A stretch of DNA of 64,000 bases from Methylocystaceae bacterium (GTDB taxonomy: Bacteria > Pseudomonadota > Alphaproteobacteria > Rhodospirillales > Terasakiellaceae). Shown here piece after piece: positions 26,837-35,757 of this stretch. The stretch is from NCBI GenBank assembly GCA_013373205.1, contig JABXIG010000003.1, positions 1,033,853 to 1,097,852 on the forward strand, written 5' to 3'. The notes beneath the pieces are model-generated. The model saw only the letters and a list, made by a program, of their open reading frames with translations, searched no databases and was not told the DNA's origin. The position numbers and the translations under genes were made by a program. Within the stretch, counting starts at the first letter, position 1. Each line of letters starts with the position of its first letter.

Positions 26837-29101
26837 TTATTTACTTGTCGCAATAAAGACACCATCCCAATCCGCACCCGGCGGGTTCTTTTCATAATCC
26901 TGCATACGTTCTTCATACAGATCATAAAGACCATGGTGTTCCATCTTTAAGCCGTCAATCATCTGATTAGCAGAAACAATCATCTCACGCACCTTCTCCC
27001 ATTGTTGATCACGATAGGCTTTTAACAGTTCTGCATGATGTTCTGCGTATTGAATAAAATCAGGTTTCTGCGCAACTTTATCATCACCAAGGACTGAGAA
27101 AATACGTACAGCTTCCGTCTTCCCTTTTACTTGAATAAGATCAAGTTCGATACAGGCAAGGTCTTGCACATTCTTATAAGTGCTTTCCCCGATTACGATT
27201 GTCACACCGTATGTTTTAGACTGCCCTTCCAGACGAGAAGCCAAGTTTACCGGATCCCCAAGGACGGAATAATCAAAACGTTGATCTGACCCCATGTTGC
27301 CGACACAACATACCCCAGTGTTAAGGCCAATCCCGATACGTAAAGGGATATGTGGACGACCTTCTTCTTCGGCTTCTTTTTCCAGTCGTTCATTGACCTC
27401 TACCAAACTATCAATCATTTCAAGGGCGGAAATACAGCCTTCCCTTTCATGGTTTTCAACATCCAGTGGTGCATTCCAGAACGCCATAATGCAGTCACCC
27501 ATATATTTATCGATAGTGCCTTGGCGGTTAAGGATTACGTTGGTCAATGGGGTTAGGAACTTGTTGATGAGCTTGGTCAAACCTTCTGCATCAAACAGTT
27601 CCGAAATTGATGTAAACCCACGAACGTCACAGAACAACAATGTCATGGAACGGTTTTCCCCACCCAACTTCAATCCGCTAGGGTCTTCGGCTAAACGTTC
27701 AACAAGGGCTGGTGACATATAGTGAGAGAAAGCAGAACGCACCTGTTTTTTCTGCGCCTCTTCTGCCGCATAGCCCATATAGGTTAATTGCACATAAATC
27801 CCCAAGGTAGAGATCATGGCAAACCCTGCATCGAAGAGCAGTTTTTGCTCACTAAATAGATACCAAGATGTAGCCCCTGACCCACCAGCAATCAGCGCAA
27901 ACAAAATCAACGTCCATTTCGCCCCGATCATTGGCACCAGAATAATCATGATTAAACCCGCACCTAATGTCAGCAGGAACTCTGCACCATTCATATTGTT
28001 CGGACGGCTCAAGAAAGCCTTATCGACTACAGACTCAATAACGTTTGCGTGAACTTCAACCCCGGGTAAAGTACCTTCAACCGGGGTAGCCCGGATATCA
28101 AGAAGACCAACAGCAGATGTCCCGACGATGATCAACTTTCCTTTGATCATTGCTGGATCAACCACACCAGACAGGACATCACGAGCCGAAACGTATTTTG
28201 CTTTGTCGTGTTTAGAGAAATGTGGCCAGACACGGCCCTTTTGGTCTGTTGGTAAAACCAGCCCTTTTGCAATGGCAACACTTTGGACACCATTCTGGTT
28301 GGTTGTTGCTAAAATTGTCCGCCGACCTGTTGCAACCCGCAGCATTTCAATCGCAAGACCTGTATATATATTGTTATCAAATTGAAAGAGCGTGGGAACA
28401 CGTCGCACGATACCGTCCGTTTCCGGAAACAGGGAGAAAAAACCATGGCCAGCCGCGACTTCTTCAATTTCCGGGACGTTTCGGACCAATGACGGCAGGA
28501 TGGGAACAAAGCGATGTGGCTTTTCTCCTCTAAAGCCAATGGATTTTTTTACGGGTGGGCGATGGACTTGATCTTCAATTTCACGATCAAAGCCTGCTTG
28601 GCCTAACACCACACGGGTTTGTTTAATAATATTCGCAAAATATTCATCATTACTGGGCAGTTTGCGTAGTTCAGCTTCTAGCGCAGCATCAAGCCCGGTT
28701 ACGTTATCTGCAATTTTGCTAGGCGACAGGCGGTCTGGTTCTGGAAACGCCATATCGAATGCGACCACCCCAGCCCCCATTCTAAAGAGGTTGGCAACCA
28801 TATCGCCAACAGTTGAGCGTGGCCACGGCCATTGACCGATGGTTGCCAGACTTTCTTCGTCCAAATCTACAATCGTAACCGGACGGCTGATCACTTCACG
28901 CGGTTGGGCGCGTTGATACATGTCGAACGTTTTGTTACGCATAAACTCAAGTGGGTAAGGATTTACCACCTGAATTGCCAACAAACCTAATAAAAGAAGA
29001 AAACCCGTTAGACGAGTCATAGAAAAGAATTTGCGAATTCTCCCCGGTTTCTTTTTTTCTTTTTTCACCTTATCTGCCACAGCCAAAATCCCCTTATCCA
29101 T
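26837..29101 (-). CDS. CHASE2-domain adenylate cyclase (class III)
   Basis: A 754-residue membrane sensor that would make cAMP. A basic N-terminus precedes a first membrane helix (TGFLLLLGLLAIQVV), then a periplasmic CHASE2 domain (about 50-345, with RPVTIVDLDEESLATIGQWP), three membrane helices, and a cyclase domain from about 480. Metal-binding Asp residues occur in LLFCDVRGFTS and KYMGDCIMAFW; Lys in TIDKYMGD and Asp in VLGDPVN suit adenine, and NLASR gives the transition-state Asn and Arg. A C-terminal helical tail follows. The CHASE2 ligand is unknown. The gene is opposed to the type I secretion genes on both sides, facing a shared upstream region with the ABC gene. Confidence 0.9.
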   Translation of the reverse strand: MDKGILAVADKVKKEKKKPGRIRKFFSMTRLTGFLLLLGLLAIQVVNPYPLEFMRNKTFDMYQRAQPREVISRPVTIVDLDEESLATIGQWPWPRSTVGDMVANLFRMGAGVVAFDMAFPEPDRLSPSKIADNVTGLDAALEAELRKLPSNDEYFANIIKQTRVVLGQAGFDREIEDQVHRPPVKKSIGFRGEKPHRFVPILPSLVRNVPEIEEVAAGHGFFSLFPETDGIVRRVPTLFQFDNNIYTGLAIEMLRVATGRRTILATTNQNGVQSVAIAKGLVLPTDQKGRVWPHFSKHDKAKYVSARDVLSGVVDPAMIKGKLIIVGTSAVGLLDIRATPVEGTLPGVEVHANVIESVVDKAFLSRPNNMNGAEFLLTLGAGLIMIILVPMIGAKWTLILFALIAGGSGATSWYLFSEQKLLFDAGFAMISTLGIYVQLTYMGYAAEEAQKKQVRSAFSHYMSPALVERLAEDPSGLKLGGENRSMTLLFCDVRGFTSISELFDAEGLTKLINKFLTPLTNVILNRQGTIDKYMGDCIMAFWNAPLDVENHEREGCISALEMIDSLVEVNERLEKEAEEEGRPHIPLRIGIGLNTGVCCVGNMGSDQRFDYSVLGDPVNLASRLEGQSKTYGVTIVIGESTYKNVQDLACIELDLIQVKGKTEAVRIFSVLGDDKVAQKPDFIQYAEHHAELLKAYRDQQWEKVREMIVSANQMIDGLKMEHHGLYDLYEERMQDYEKNPPGADWDGVFIATSK

Positions 29102-29263
29102 GCAGAAACTTTTAGCTATGACAACAGTTCATCCCCACAAGGTCAAGAAAACATGTGTATTTATGAAAAAATAAACGAGTAAAACAAACTTATAGTGTCG
29201 TTTTTTGAATCATTTTGCGTTACCTTTCCAGTCTATAAGAATAACTACGTACCGGAATCGATA

Positions 29264-31096
29264 ATGCTGCCTAAAAGTTTTGACTGGCTTAAGCCTATCA
29301 TCAAGCCCCTGATGAAGACTTTCCGTGAAGTCATGGGAATGTCGTTTTTCGTCAATATGCTGGCTTTGGTCGTTCCTGTCTTTGTCTTACAAGTCTATGA
29401 CCGTGTCGTTTTTCACGCAGGGATCGAAACCTTGCAAGGCTTGGTTATAGGCGTTTTATTGGTTTTGTTATTTGACTATTCTTTACGTCAAGCAAGATCA
29501 AAGGTTATGCAGCGTGTCGCGCTTAAGATCGATGTCGAAGTCGGGCGAAAACTATTTAAACAATTTACCCAAGTCCCATTACAAACTTTGGAAAGCAAGC
29601 CCGCTGCTTATTGGCAGACCTTGTTTCGGGATGTCGATACGGTCCGCAACACCTTAAGTGGCGGTACCGCTATTTTGCTTGTTGACCTGCCCTTTGTCTT
29701 TTTGTTTCTAGGCCTCATTCTGATGCTGGCTTTACCCATTGCTTGGGTATTTCTAATCATCCTGCCCTGCTTTTTATTTGTGGCATGGCGTTCCGGGAAC
29801 GTGATGAACGCCGCCAATCAGGAAGAAAAGAAAACCACCCTCAGCCGTGATGACCTGATTGCTGGTGTCATTGCCGGGCGGACAACCATCAAAGCCCTTG
29901 CAATGGATAAAACCTTGGAAGGCACATGGGAAGACCGCCACGCTGACAACATTGAAAATTCAATCATCCGCGGGGGCAAAGCAGATGCTTATACCAACTT
30001 GGGTCAAACCCTAACCCTGATGACCACCATTTCTTTGACCACCGTTGGGGCAATTGCCATCATTAATCAGGAACTGACCATGGGAGCATTGATCGCCACC
30101 AACATGTTGTCCGGTCGCTTACTTGGCCCGATGAACCAGCTTGTTGGTTCTTGGCGTGCCTTTGCCGGCTTTAAACAGTCTGTTGAGCGACTGGGACAAT
30201 TATTTGAGCTGCCTATTGAACGCCAAACCAGCGAAGTCAAAATGAACCGCCCTCAAGGTCACATCAGTCTTGATAAAGTGACATTTAAATATAGTGAGGA
30301 ATTAGAACCTGTTGTTGATGGCGTTAGTTTCAGCTTAAAACCCGGGGCATTAACCGCCTTGGTTGGTAGAAATGGCAGTGGTAAAACCACCCTCATTAAA
30401 CTTATTCAAGGGTTATACATCCCTCAAAGCGGGCGTGTACTTCTGGATAAAGCGGATATCAAACAATTCACTCGCTATGAACTCGCCAGCTGGATTGGTT
30501 ATGTGCCTCAAGAATGCGCTTTGTTGCATGGTACCGTGCGTGAAAACCTTGTATTTTCCAGACCTGAGGCCAGTGATGATGAAATTATCGAAGCCTGTAA
30601 AGCAACCGGCGTTCATGAAACCATCATCGATTTACCCGAAGGTTACGGCAGTGACATTGGTGAAGCCGGGCGCAGATTATCCGGCGGGCAGAAACAACGT
30701 TTGACCATTTCACGTGCCTTATTGGGTAATCCGCCCGTTTTGCTTTTGGATGAACCTTCCGGCAGTCTTGATCGTCAGGCTGAAGAAGAATTGCGTGATC
30801 TTTTGGCAAATTTGGCAAAAGACCACACAATTATCTTAGTAACCCACAGCCCTGTCTTACTTGGTGCCTGCGCAAATATGATTGTGATGGATCATGGTCG
30901 CGTTGCTCTGGCGGGGCCTACAAAAGATGTATTGCCCAAACTGGCCGCAAGTGCGCAAGCTAAAAAGAAAGAGGCGGCACCAGCTGTTTCAAAGCCCCAA
31001 GCCAAACCAGCTCCTCCTGCACCACAACCAGCAAAACCCGTAAGTGCACCAGTACAACAACCTAAAGCCCCTGCCCCGGCTATTAATAAAGGGTAG
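29264..31096 (+). CDS. Type I secretion ABC exporter (PrtD/LapB-like permease-ATPase)
   Basis: A 610-residue inner-membrane exporter. It begins with a membrane domain (about 20-310) without a C39-type peptidase domain, as in PrtD. The ATPase domain has Walker A GRNGSGKTT, signature RLSGGQKQRLTISRA, Walker B VLLLDEPSGSLD and switch His LVTHSPVLL. The last 50 residues are a Pro/Ala/Lys-rich tail (APAPAINKG end), unusual for the family. ATG 29264 has CGGA at good spacing; a GTG at 29195 would add 23 residues that do not look like a domain. The HlyD partner begins 7 bp later. No RTX substrate is nearby. Confidence 0.9.
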   Translation: MLPKSFDWLKPIIKPLMKTFREVMGMSFFVNMLALVVPVFVLQVYDRVVFHAGIETLQGLVIGVLLVLLFDYSLRQARSKVMQRVALKIDVEVGRKLFKQFTQVPLQTLESKPAAYWQTLFRDVDTVRNTLSGGTAILLVDLPFVFLFLGLILMLALPIAWVFLIILPCFLFVAWRSGNVMNAANQEEKKTTLSRDDLIAGVIAGRTTIKALAMDKTLEGTWEDRHADNIENSIIRGGKADAYTNLGQTLTLMTTISLTTVGAIAIINQELTMGALIATNMLSGRLLGPMNQLVGSWRAFAGFKQSVERLGQLFELPIERQTSEVKMNRPQGHISLDKVTFKYSEELEPVVDGVSFSLKPGALTALVGRNGSGKTTLIKLIQGLYIPQSGRVLLDKADIKQFTRYELASWIGYVPQECALLHGTVRENLVFSRPEASDDEIIEACKATGVHETIIDLPEGYGSDIGEAGRRLSGGQKQRLTISRALLGNPPVLLLDEPSGSLDRQAEEELRDLLANLAKDHTIILVTHSPVLLGACANMIVMDHGRVALAGPTKDVLPKLAASAQAKKKEAAPAVSKPQAKPAPPAPQPAKPVSAPVQQPKAPAPAINKG

Positions 31097-31103
31097 AAAT
31101 ATC

Positions 31104-32393
31104 ATGTCGAGATTAGATACACTTGTAGCTGCCAATCCCGTCCAATCCAAAAACCCCCTTGTCTTTGGTGTTATCGGTTTGCTTATCGCCTTTATCGTCT
31201 GGAGTTTCTTTGCCTATCTTGAAGAAGTCTCCGTCGCTATGGGGGAAGTCGTTCCACAAGGTAAAGTCAAAGTCATTCAACACCTTGAAGGTGGGATCAT
31301 CACCGATATCCATGTTCAAGAAGGTGATATGGTCAGAAAAGACAGTGAACTTGTCCAACTTGACCTTGGGACAGGCGGTGTAAATAAGGAAGAATTGGAA
31401 GTTAGACTGGATGGGCTTTTCTTAAATCGCGAACGATTAAATGCAGAGGCCAACGATACAGACCTTGTCCTGCCCAAAGAGATTGTTGAGCATCGTCCCG
31501 CGATGGCTGCGGCGGTCGAACGGTCTTATCAAGCGCGCCTGCGTGATTTAAATTCACGTTTAAATGTCCTTAAAGATAAAGTGCGCCAGAAAGAACTTTC
31601 AGTTAAAGAGCTGGAACAAAAACTGGACAATACTGAACGCGACCTAACCTTATCCAAACGACGCTTTCGTATGTCAACGGACCTGTTGAATGACAAGCTT
31701 ACGTCAAAAATGGATCACCTGAAGCTCGAGTCAGAAGTACAAAAGCTGGAAGGCGAATTACGCACCCTTAAATCTTCGATCCCTAAAGCAAAAGCAGCTA
31801 TGCGCGAAGAATTATCCAAGATAGATGAAGAAAAAACCGCCTTTCAGCGCGAAGCCCTAGAAGAACTCGGAACTGTTGAACAGACAATTGCCCAGACTCA
31901 AGAACTGCTGTCAAAAGCAACGGATCAAGGTATTCGCGCCTTAATCAAAAGCCCGATTGATGGCGTTGTTAAAAACATGACCTACAATACAATCGGTAAC
32001 GTTGTCACTGCTGGGGAACCGATTATGGAGATTGTTCCCATTGGGGAAAATCTGGTGATTGAAGCTCGCCTGAACCCGATTGACCGAGGTTATGTCGAAG
32101 AAAATCAAGATGCGGTCGTCAAAATCAACACGTATGACTTTGTGCGTTACGGCAGCCTTGATGGCAAGGTGATCCATGTTGCACCCGATTCGACCACAAC
32201 CCAAGAAGGCGAAACCTATTTTAGGGTAATTGTGCAAACAGAAAAAACATACCTAGGTGACAAGGAAGGCGTCTATGCCATTACACCAGGTATGGAAGCC
32301 ACGGTAGACATTCATACGGGGGAAAAATCCGTCATTGAATATCTTATTAAACCTGTATTAAAGATGAAGCATGAAGCTTTCAGAGAAAGATAA
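31104..32393 (+). CDS. HlyD-family membrane fusion protein of type I secretion
   Basis: Bridges the ABC exporter to the outer-membrane channel. The 429 residues contain one membrane helix (PLVFGVIGLLIAFIVWSFFA, about 19-38), a split lipoyl domain (VIQHLEGGIITDIHVQEGD and ALIKSPIDGVVKNMTYNTIG), a long coiled coil (about 125-280) that builds the periplasmic hairpin, and the C-terminal barrel with RFRVIVQTEK-like text (YFRVIVQTEKTYL). The start ATG follows GGGTAG within 7 bp of the ABC stop, so both are cotranscribed. Confidence 0.92.
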   Translation: MSRLDTLVAANPVQSKNPLVFGVIGLLIAFIVWSFFAYLEEVSVAMGEVVPQGKVKVIQHLEGGIITDIHVQEGDMVRKDSELVQLDLGTGGVNKEELEVRLDGLFLNRERLNAEANDTDLVLPKEIVEHRPAMAAAVERSYQARLRDLNSRLNVLKDKVRQKELSVKELEQKLDNTERDLTLSKRRFRMSTDLLNDKLTSKMDHLKLESEVQKLEGELRTLKSSIPKAKAAMREELSKIDEEKTAFQREALEELGTVEQTIAQTQELLSKATDQGIRALIKSPIDGVVKNMTYNTIGNVVTAGEPIMEIVPIGENLVIEARLNPIDRGYVEENQDAVVKINTYDFVRYGSLDGKVIHVAPDSTTTQEGETYFRVIVQTEKTYLGDKEGVYAITPGMEATVDIHTGEKSVIEYLIKPVLKMKHEAFRER

Positions 32394-32494
32394 TTGCTAA
32401 ATGCGTTATCGTTTTGTTAGTATTTTGCATGCATAATACTGTGTAATAGCTTATTATGTAACGAATTTGTAAGAATGAAACAGAAGGCAAAACC

Positions 32495-33295
32495 ATGTCG
32501 TTTGCAACGATTGTAGGGATTATTGGCGGGATCGGCCTCTTCGTCGGGGCCATCCTGTTAAGTACAGATAACTTCCTGATGTTCTTGGATTTGCCAAGTT
32601 TCATTATGGTTATCGGTGGTACCTTTTCAGCCACCTTTGTTTCTTACGAACCACGTTATGTCTTTATGGCTATCAAACTGATTGGGCGTCTTGTTTTCGC
32701 CCCGAAAGTTGCACGTAATATTCTAACAGCAGAAGTTGGACGCATTATCAAATGGGGCTACACCGTACAAAAAAACGGGATCCCCGCTCTGGAGGCTGAA
32801 TCTAAAAAAGCTGCAAAAGCAGATCGTTTTTTAGGTTTTGGTATTGAAATGGTCATCAGCGGCTATACGGGCACAGAAGTCCGTGAAATTCTGACAAACA
32901 CCATTGAAACGACATTTGTACGTAATACTATTCAGGCCAATATCTTGCGCGCCATTGCCGCCACCTGCCCCGCCTTCGGTATGATCGGCACATTGATCGG
33001 TCTGATCATTATGCTGGATGGTATGGGTGGTGATCCCAGCCAATTGGGTGCGGGTCTTGCTGTTGCGCTTCTGACGACCCTATATGGTGTGTTATTTGCC
33101 CGTATGATCTTTTTGCCAGCAGCAAATAAAATTCAGCAACGAGAAGAGATCGTGCGCTTTAGAAACTATCTGGTCGCTGAAGGCCTGTGCCTTCTAGCAG
33201 ACCGCAAAAGCCCACGTTATATTCAAGACCGTATGAACAGCTTCCTTGACCCAGCCATTCACTACAACCTTGATAAAATGATGAAACGTAAATAA
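32495..33295 (+). CDS. MotA/PomA-family ion-channel protein
   Basis: A 266-residue membrane protein with four membrane helices. The start TIVGIIGGIGLFVGAILLS and the segment PAFGMIGTLIGLIIMLDGM, with Pro before helix 3, are near-identical in style to PomA; VALLTTLYGVLFARMIFLP is helix 4. MotA-type proteins, with MotB, convert ion flow into mechanical work, normally at the flagellar motor. No other flagellar gene is in the window; it lies 101 bp after the HlyD gene and 17 bp before its MotB-like partner. It may therefore energise something else, perhaps the type I exporter (see findings). AAGG precedes ATG 32495. Confidence 0.9.
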   Translation: MSFATIVGIIGGIGLFVGAILLSTDNFLMFLDLPSFIMVIGGTFSATFVSYEPRYVFMAIKLIGRLVFAPKVARNILTAEVGRIIKWGYTVQKNGIPALEAESKKAAKADRFLGFGIEMVISGYTGTEVREILTNTIETTFVRNTIQANILRAIAATCPAFGMIGTLIGLIIMLDGMGGDPSQLGAGLAVALLTTLYGVLFARMIFLPAANKIQQREEIVRFRNYLVAEGLCLLADRKSPRYIQDRMNSFLDPAIHYNLDKMMKRK

Positions 33296-33312
33296 GGATT
33301 TGAGGTAGACAC

Positions 33313-34095
33313 ATGCCACCTCCAGCCCCCAAGGAAGAACCAGAAGACGAATCATGGCTTGCGACCTATGCCGATGCCATTACGCTGCTTATGGCTTTCT
33401 TTGTGTTGTTGGTGGCCGTTTCTAAAGTTGACCTTGCCCTTTATGAAGAAGTCGCCGAAGGTATCAACGAACAGGTCAACAAGAAAGAACGACAAGCACC
33501 GTCTAAAAACCTAAAAGACGAAGCTGCTGAAATCGTTCAGGAAATGACTGACGGTAAAGTCTTAAAGCTTGGCGTTGATGACAGCGGTATCGTGCTGGAA
33601 TTTGATAGTTCTACTTTCTTCAAACCCGGTACAGCTGAAATCATCGAAGCTGCCTACCCTATTATTGCCTCATTGGCTGAACTGGTAAATGCACCACAAT
33701 ACGCTATGTTCAATATGGATATCGAGGGGCATACAGATGATGACCCGATCAGCACATTACAGTTTCCGTCAAACTGGGTGCTGGGTGCAGCACGATCTGC
33801 CTCTGTGTTAAACGTTTTGAATGAAAATGGTGTAGATGTAAAACGGATGCGTGTTCTTTCTTATGCAGCCACCCGTCCGAAAGTTCCAAACCGAATGGAC
33901 GATGGTACACCGATCCCGGAAAACAAAGCGCAAAACCGTCGCGTGGTCTTACGTATTCACCAGAAACCTTTTGAATATTCTCCACCAAAATATGTGCCTG
34001 TCACCTCTATTGCGCGTGATTACGACCCTACACAGGATCAACCTGCACAAGAGACACCACAAGAACAAGATCCTGCGCAGCAGTCACAAGAATAA
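33313..34095 (+). CDS. MotB-like stator protein with OmpA domain
   Basis: A 260-residue partner of the MotA-like protein. After a Pro/Glu-rich start comes WLATYADAITLLMAFFVLLV, the single membrane helix with the ion-binding Asp (about residue 21). A linker follows, then a peptidoglycan-binding OmpA-like domain from about 110 (FNMDIEGHTDDDPI, LGAARSASVLNVLNENGV, and NRRVVLRI). A Gln/Pro-rich tail ends the protein. The catalytic layout is complete, so the pair should conduct protons or sodium. GAGG precedes ATG 33313. Confidence 0.9.
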   Translation: MPPPAPKEEPEDESWLATYADAITLLMAFFVLLVAVSKVDLALYEEVAEGINEQVNKKERQAPSKNLKDEAAEIVQEMTDGKVLKLGVDDSGIVLEFDSSTFFKPGTAEIIEAAYPIIASLAELVNAPQYAMFNMDIEGHTDDDPISTLQFPSNWVLGAARSASVLNVLNENGVDVKRMRVLSYAATRPKVPNRMDDGTPIPENKAQNRRVVLRIHQKPFEYSPPKYVPVTSIARDYDPTQDQPAQETPQEQDPAQQSQE

Positions 34096-34110
34096 GTCGC
34101 TATTGTTTTT

Positions 34111-34932
34111 TTAAATTTCGACTTCCATAAAGTCTTTTGCGGCAAAGCAATGGGGCCATTCTGCCATCGCTTTTGCCTCAATTTCACGCATGATCTCATC
34201 TGTATGTTCTGGATCATGATGGAATAAGGCCAGTCTTTTTACATTCGCGGCCTTACACAGTCGAATAGCTTCCTGCCATGTAGAATGCCCCCAACCAATC
34301 TTGGCTTCGAAAGTTTCATCACTATAGGTCGTATCATAAATGACAAGATCAGCGCCTTCAATTAGACCCAAAACATTCTGGTCTGGTTTGCCTATTACAT
34401 GTTCTGTATCAGTGACATAACATACTGCCTGACCTTCATATTCAATTCGATAACCTGTTGCCCCATTAGGATGATTGAGCGGGGCTGTTTTTACATTCAC
34501 TCCATCATAAAATGAAAACTGGTCTCCTGCCCTGAAATCTTCAAAGGTCAGGTTTGCCTGCATCACTTCCAACGGGACAGGAAATGTCGGGTTTGCCATC
34601 TGATTGGCTAGAACCTGCCGAATCCCACCTAATTCAATGAGGTGACCCGCCATCACATGAAAGCTGTTACCGGGCACATAAGCTGGTGTAAAGAAGGGAA
34701 AACCATTGATATGGTCCCAATGGGTATGTGTTAGTAAAAGGTGCGAATTTTTGTGGCCGGATTTTAAAAGTTCCTGACCCAGATTACGAATACCTGTACC
34801 AGCATCCAATATAAAACGGTAATCACCCGCTTTTACCTCGATACAGCTCGTATTGCCGCCATATTCTACATGTTCAGGTGATGGACAAGCAATCGATCCC
34901 CGGACACCCCAAAATTTAACAGCGAAAGTCAT
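34111..34932 (-). CDS. MBL-fold metallo-hydrolase
   Basis: A 273-residue metallo-beta-lactamase-fold enzyme. The opening KFWGVRGSIACPSPEHVEYG with GGNTSCIEV is typical of one large subfamily; LLTHTHWDHINGFPFF is the HxHxDH metal motif, CYVTDTEH and LVIYDTTYSDE give further ligands and ALFHHDPEHTDE the last His. Substrates in this subfamily are mostly unknown; some related proteins cleave cyclic nucleotides. It ends 15 bp from the MotB-like gene, on the opposite strand, and follows the DUF62 gene after 96 bp. A link to the cAMP cyclase nearby is only a guess. Confidence 0.85.
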   Translation of the reverse strand: MTFAVKFWGVRGSIACPSPEHVEYGGNTSCIEVKAGDYRFILDAGTGIRNLGQELLKSGHKNSHLLLTHTHWDHINGFPFFTPAYVPGNSFHVMAGHLIELGGIRQVLANQMANPTFPVPLEVMQANLTFEDFRAGDQFSFYDGVNVKTAPLNHPNGATGYRIEYEGQAVCYVTDTEHVIGKPDQNVLGLIEGADLVIYDTTYSDETFEAKIGWGHSTWQEAIRLCKAANVKRLALFHHDPEHTDEIMREIEAKAMAEWPHCFAAKDFMEVEI

Positions 34933-35028
34933 GTTACTTCTCCGGCATTACGCCTTAATTATCTTTTTGTATGTGTGTATTAGTACAGATTTAACTTGTA
35001 CCTACAACCCTGTTTTTCAAATTCAGCG

Positions 35029-35757
35029 TTACTTTTTAATCGTAAAGCGGGATCCCAGTGCTATGTTCAACTGCTGTGCTCCATGTCCCTGGTTCTTTGC
35101 AATTTCTACAAACCCTGAAGAATTAACATACCAAAAAAGTGTCCCTACCGCTGTGTCGCTGAACACACGTGAGAATGAAATTTCGATACCATTATAGATA
35201 ATTAGATCGGATTTACTCAGTGTTGTGGCATCAATGTCTGTCCAACAGTTCCCATAGCAATCAATATAAATCACCTGCCCCGGTTCATCTTTATCATCTA
35301 ATTCAACCAATGTATCTTTATCGATAAGATTCTTTTCAAATTCCTGCTGACTTGCAAGCATCGCCGCAACAGGCCCAAAGAGATCACGTCCATGGAAAGA
35401 CGATGATAATTCATCAGGTCGCCAGATGATTTCATAAACCATAGAAGACGAATCATTCCTGATGATATATTCAAAAAGACCATTATCCGGGCCAACAAAC
35501 CAACCATACTGCGTTTTAATACAGAGTGCGCGTCGATCAGAACCAACACCGGGATCAACGACACACACATAGATAGCTTCTTTCGGCATTGGTTTAACCA
35601 AACCTGCCAATAACTTGGCAGACGCCGACACATTAAATGCCGGGGCATCCACCATCAGATCAATGATTTGTTCTTTTGACGCTAGGTCCTGTATACGCGC
35701 ACGCATCTGTCCCATATAAGGGCCGGTCGTCCCAAAATCTGTGAACAGCACAATCAT
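35029..35757 (-). CDS. SAM hydroxide adenosyltransferase (DUF62 family)
   Basis: Enzymes of this family split S-adenosylmethionine into adenosine and methionine using water; fluorinases and chlorinases are relatives. The 242-residue protein shows IVLFTDFGTTGPYMGQMRA at the start, VCVVDPGVGSDRRALCI with the conserved Asp and Arg, and SSSFHGRDLFGPVAAML with the His, the D-R-H set that activates water in the hydrolase group. It overlaps the preceding fatty-acid-hydroxylase gene by four bases. Its physiological reason is unclear; removal of SAM or supply of adenosine are possibilities. Confidence 0.88.
   Translation of the reverse strand: MIVLFTDFGTTGPYMGQMRARIQDLASKEQIIDLMVDAPAFNVSASAKLLAGLVKPMPKEAIYVCVVDPGVGSDRRALCIKTQYGWFVGPDNGLFEYIIRNDSSSMVYEIIWRPDELSSSFHGRDLFGPVAAMLASQQEFEKNLIDKDTLVELDDKDEPGQVIYIDCYGNCWTDIDATTLSKSDLIIYNGIEISFSRVFSDTAVGTLFWYVNSSGFVEIAKNQGHGAQQLNIALGSRFTIKK

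Noticed and set aside
29195-29263. N-terminal extension of the type I ABC exporter from GTG 29195
   Set aside because: The 23 extra residues look like no known domain, whereas ATG 29264 has a ribosome site and the usual family start.
32495-34095. Simple annotation of the MotA/MotB-like pair as the flagellar motor
   Set aside because: Not excluded, but there is no flagellar gene in the window and the pair follows a type I exporter, so the label was kept neutral.
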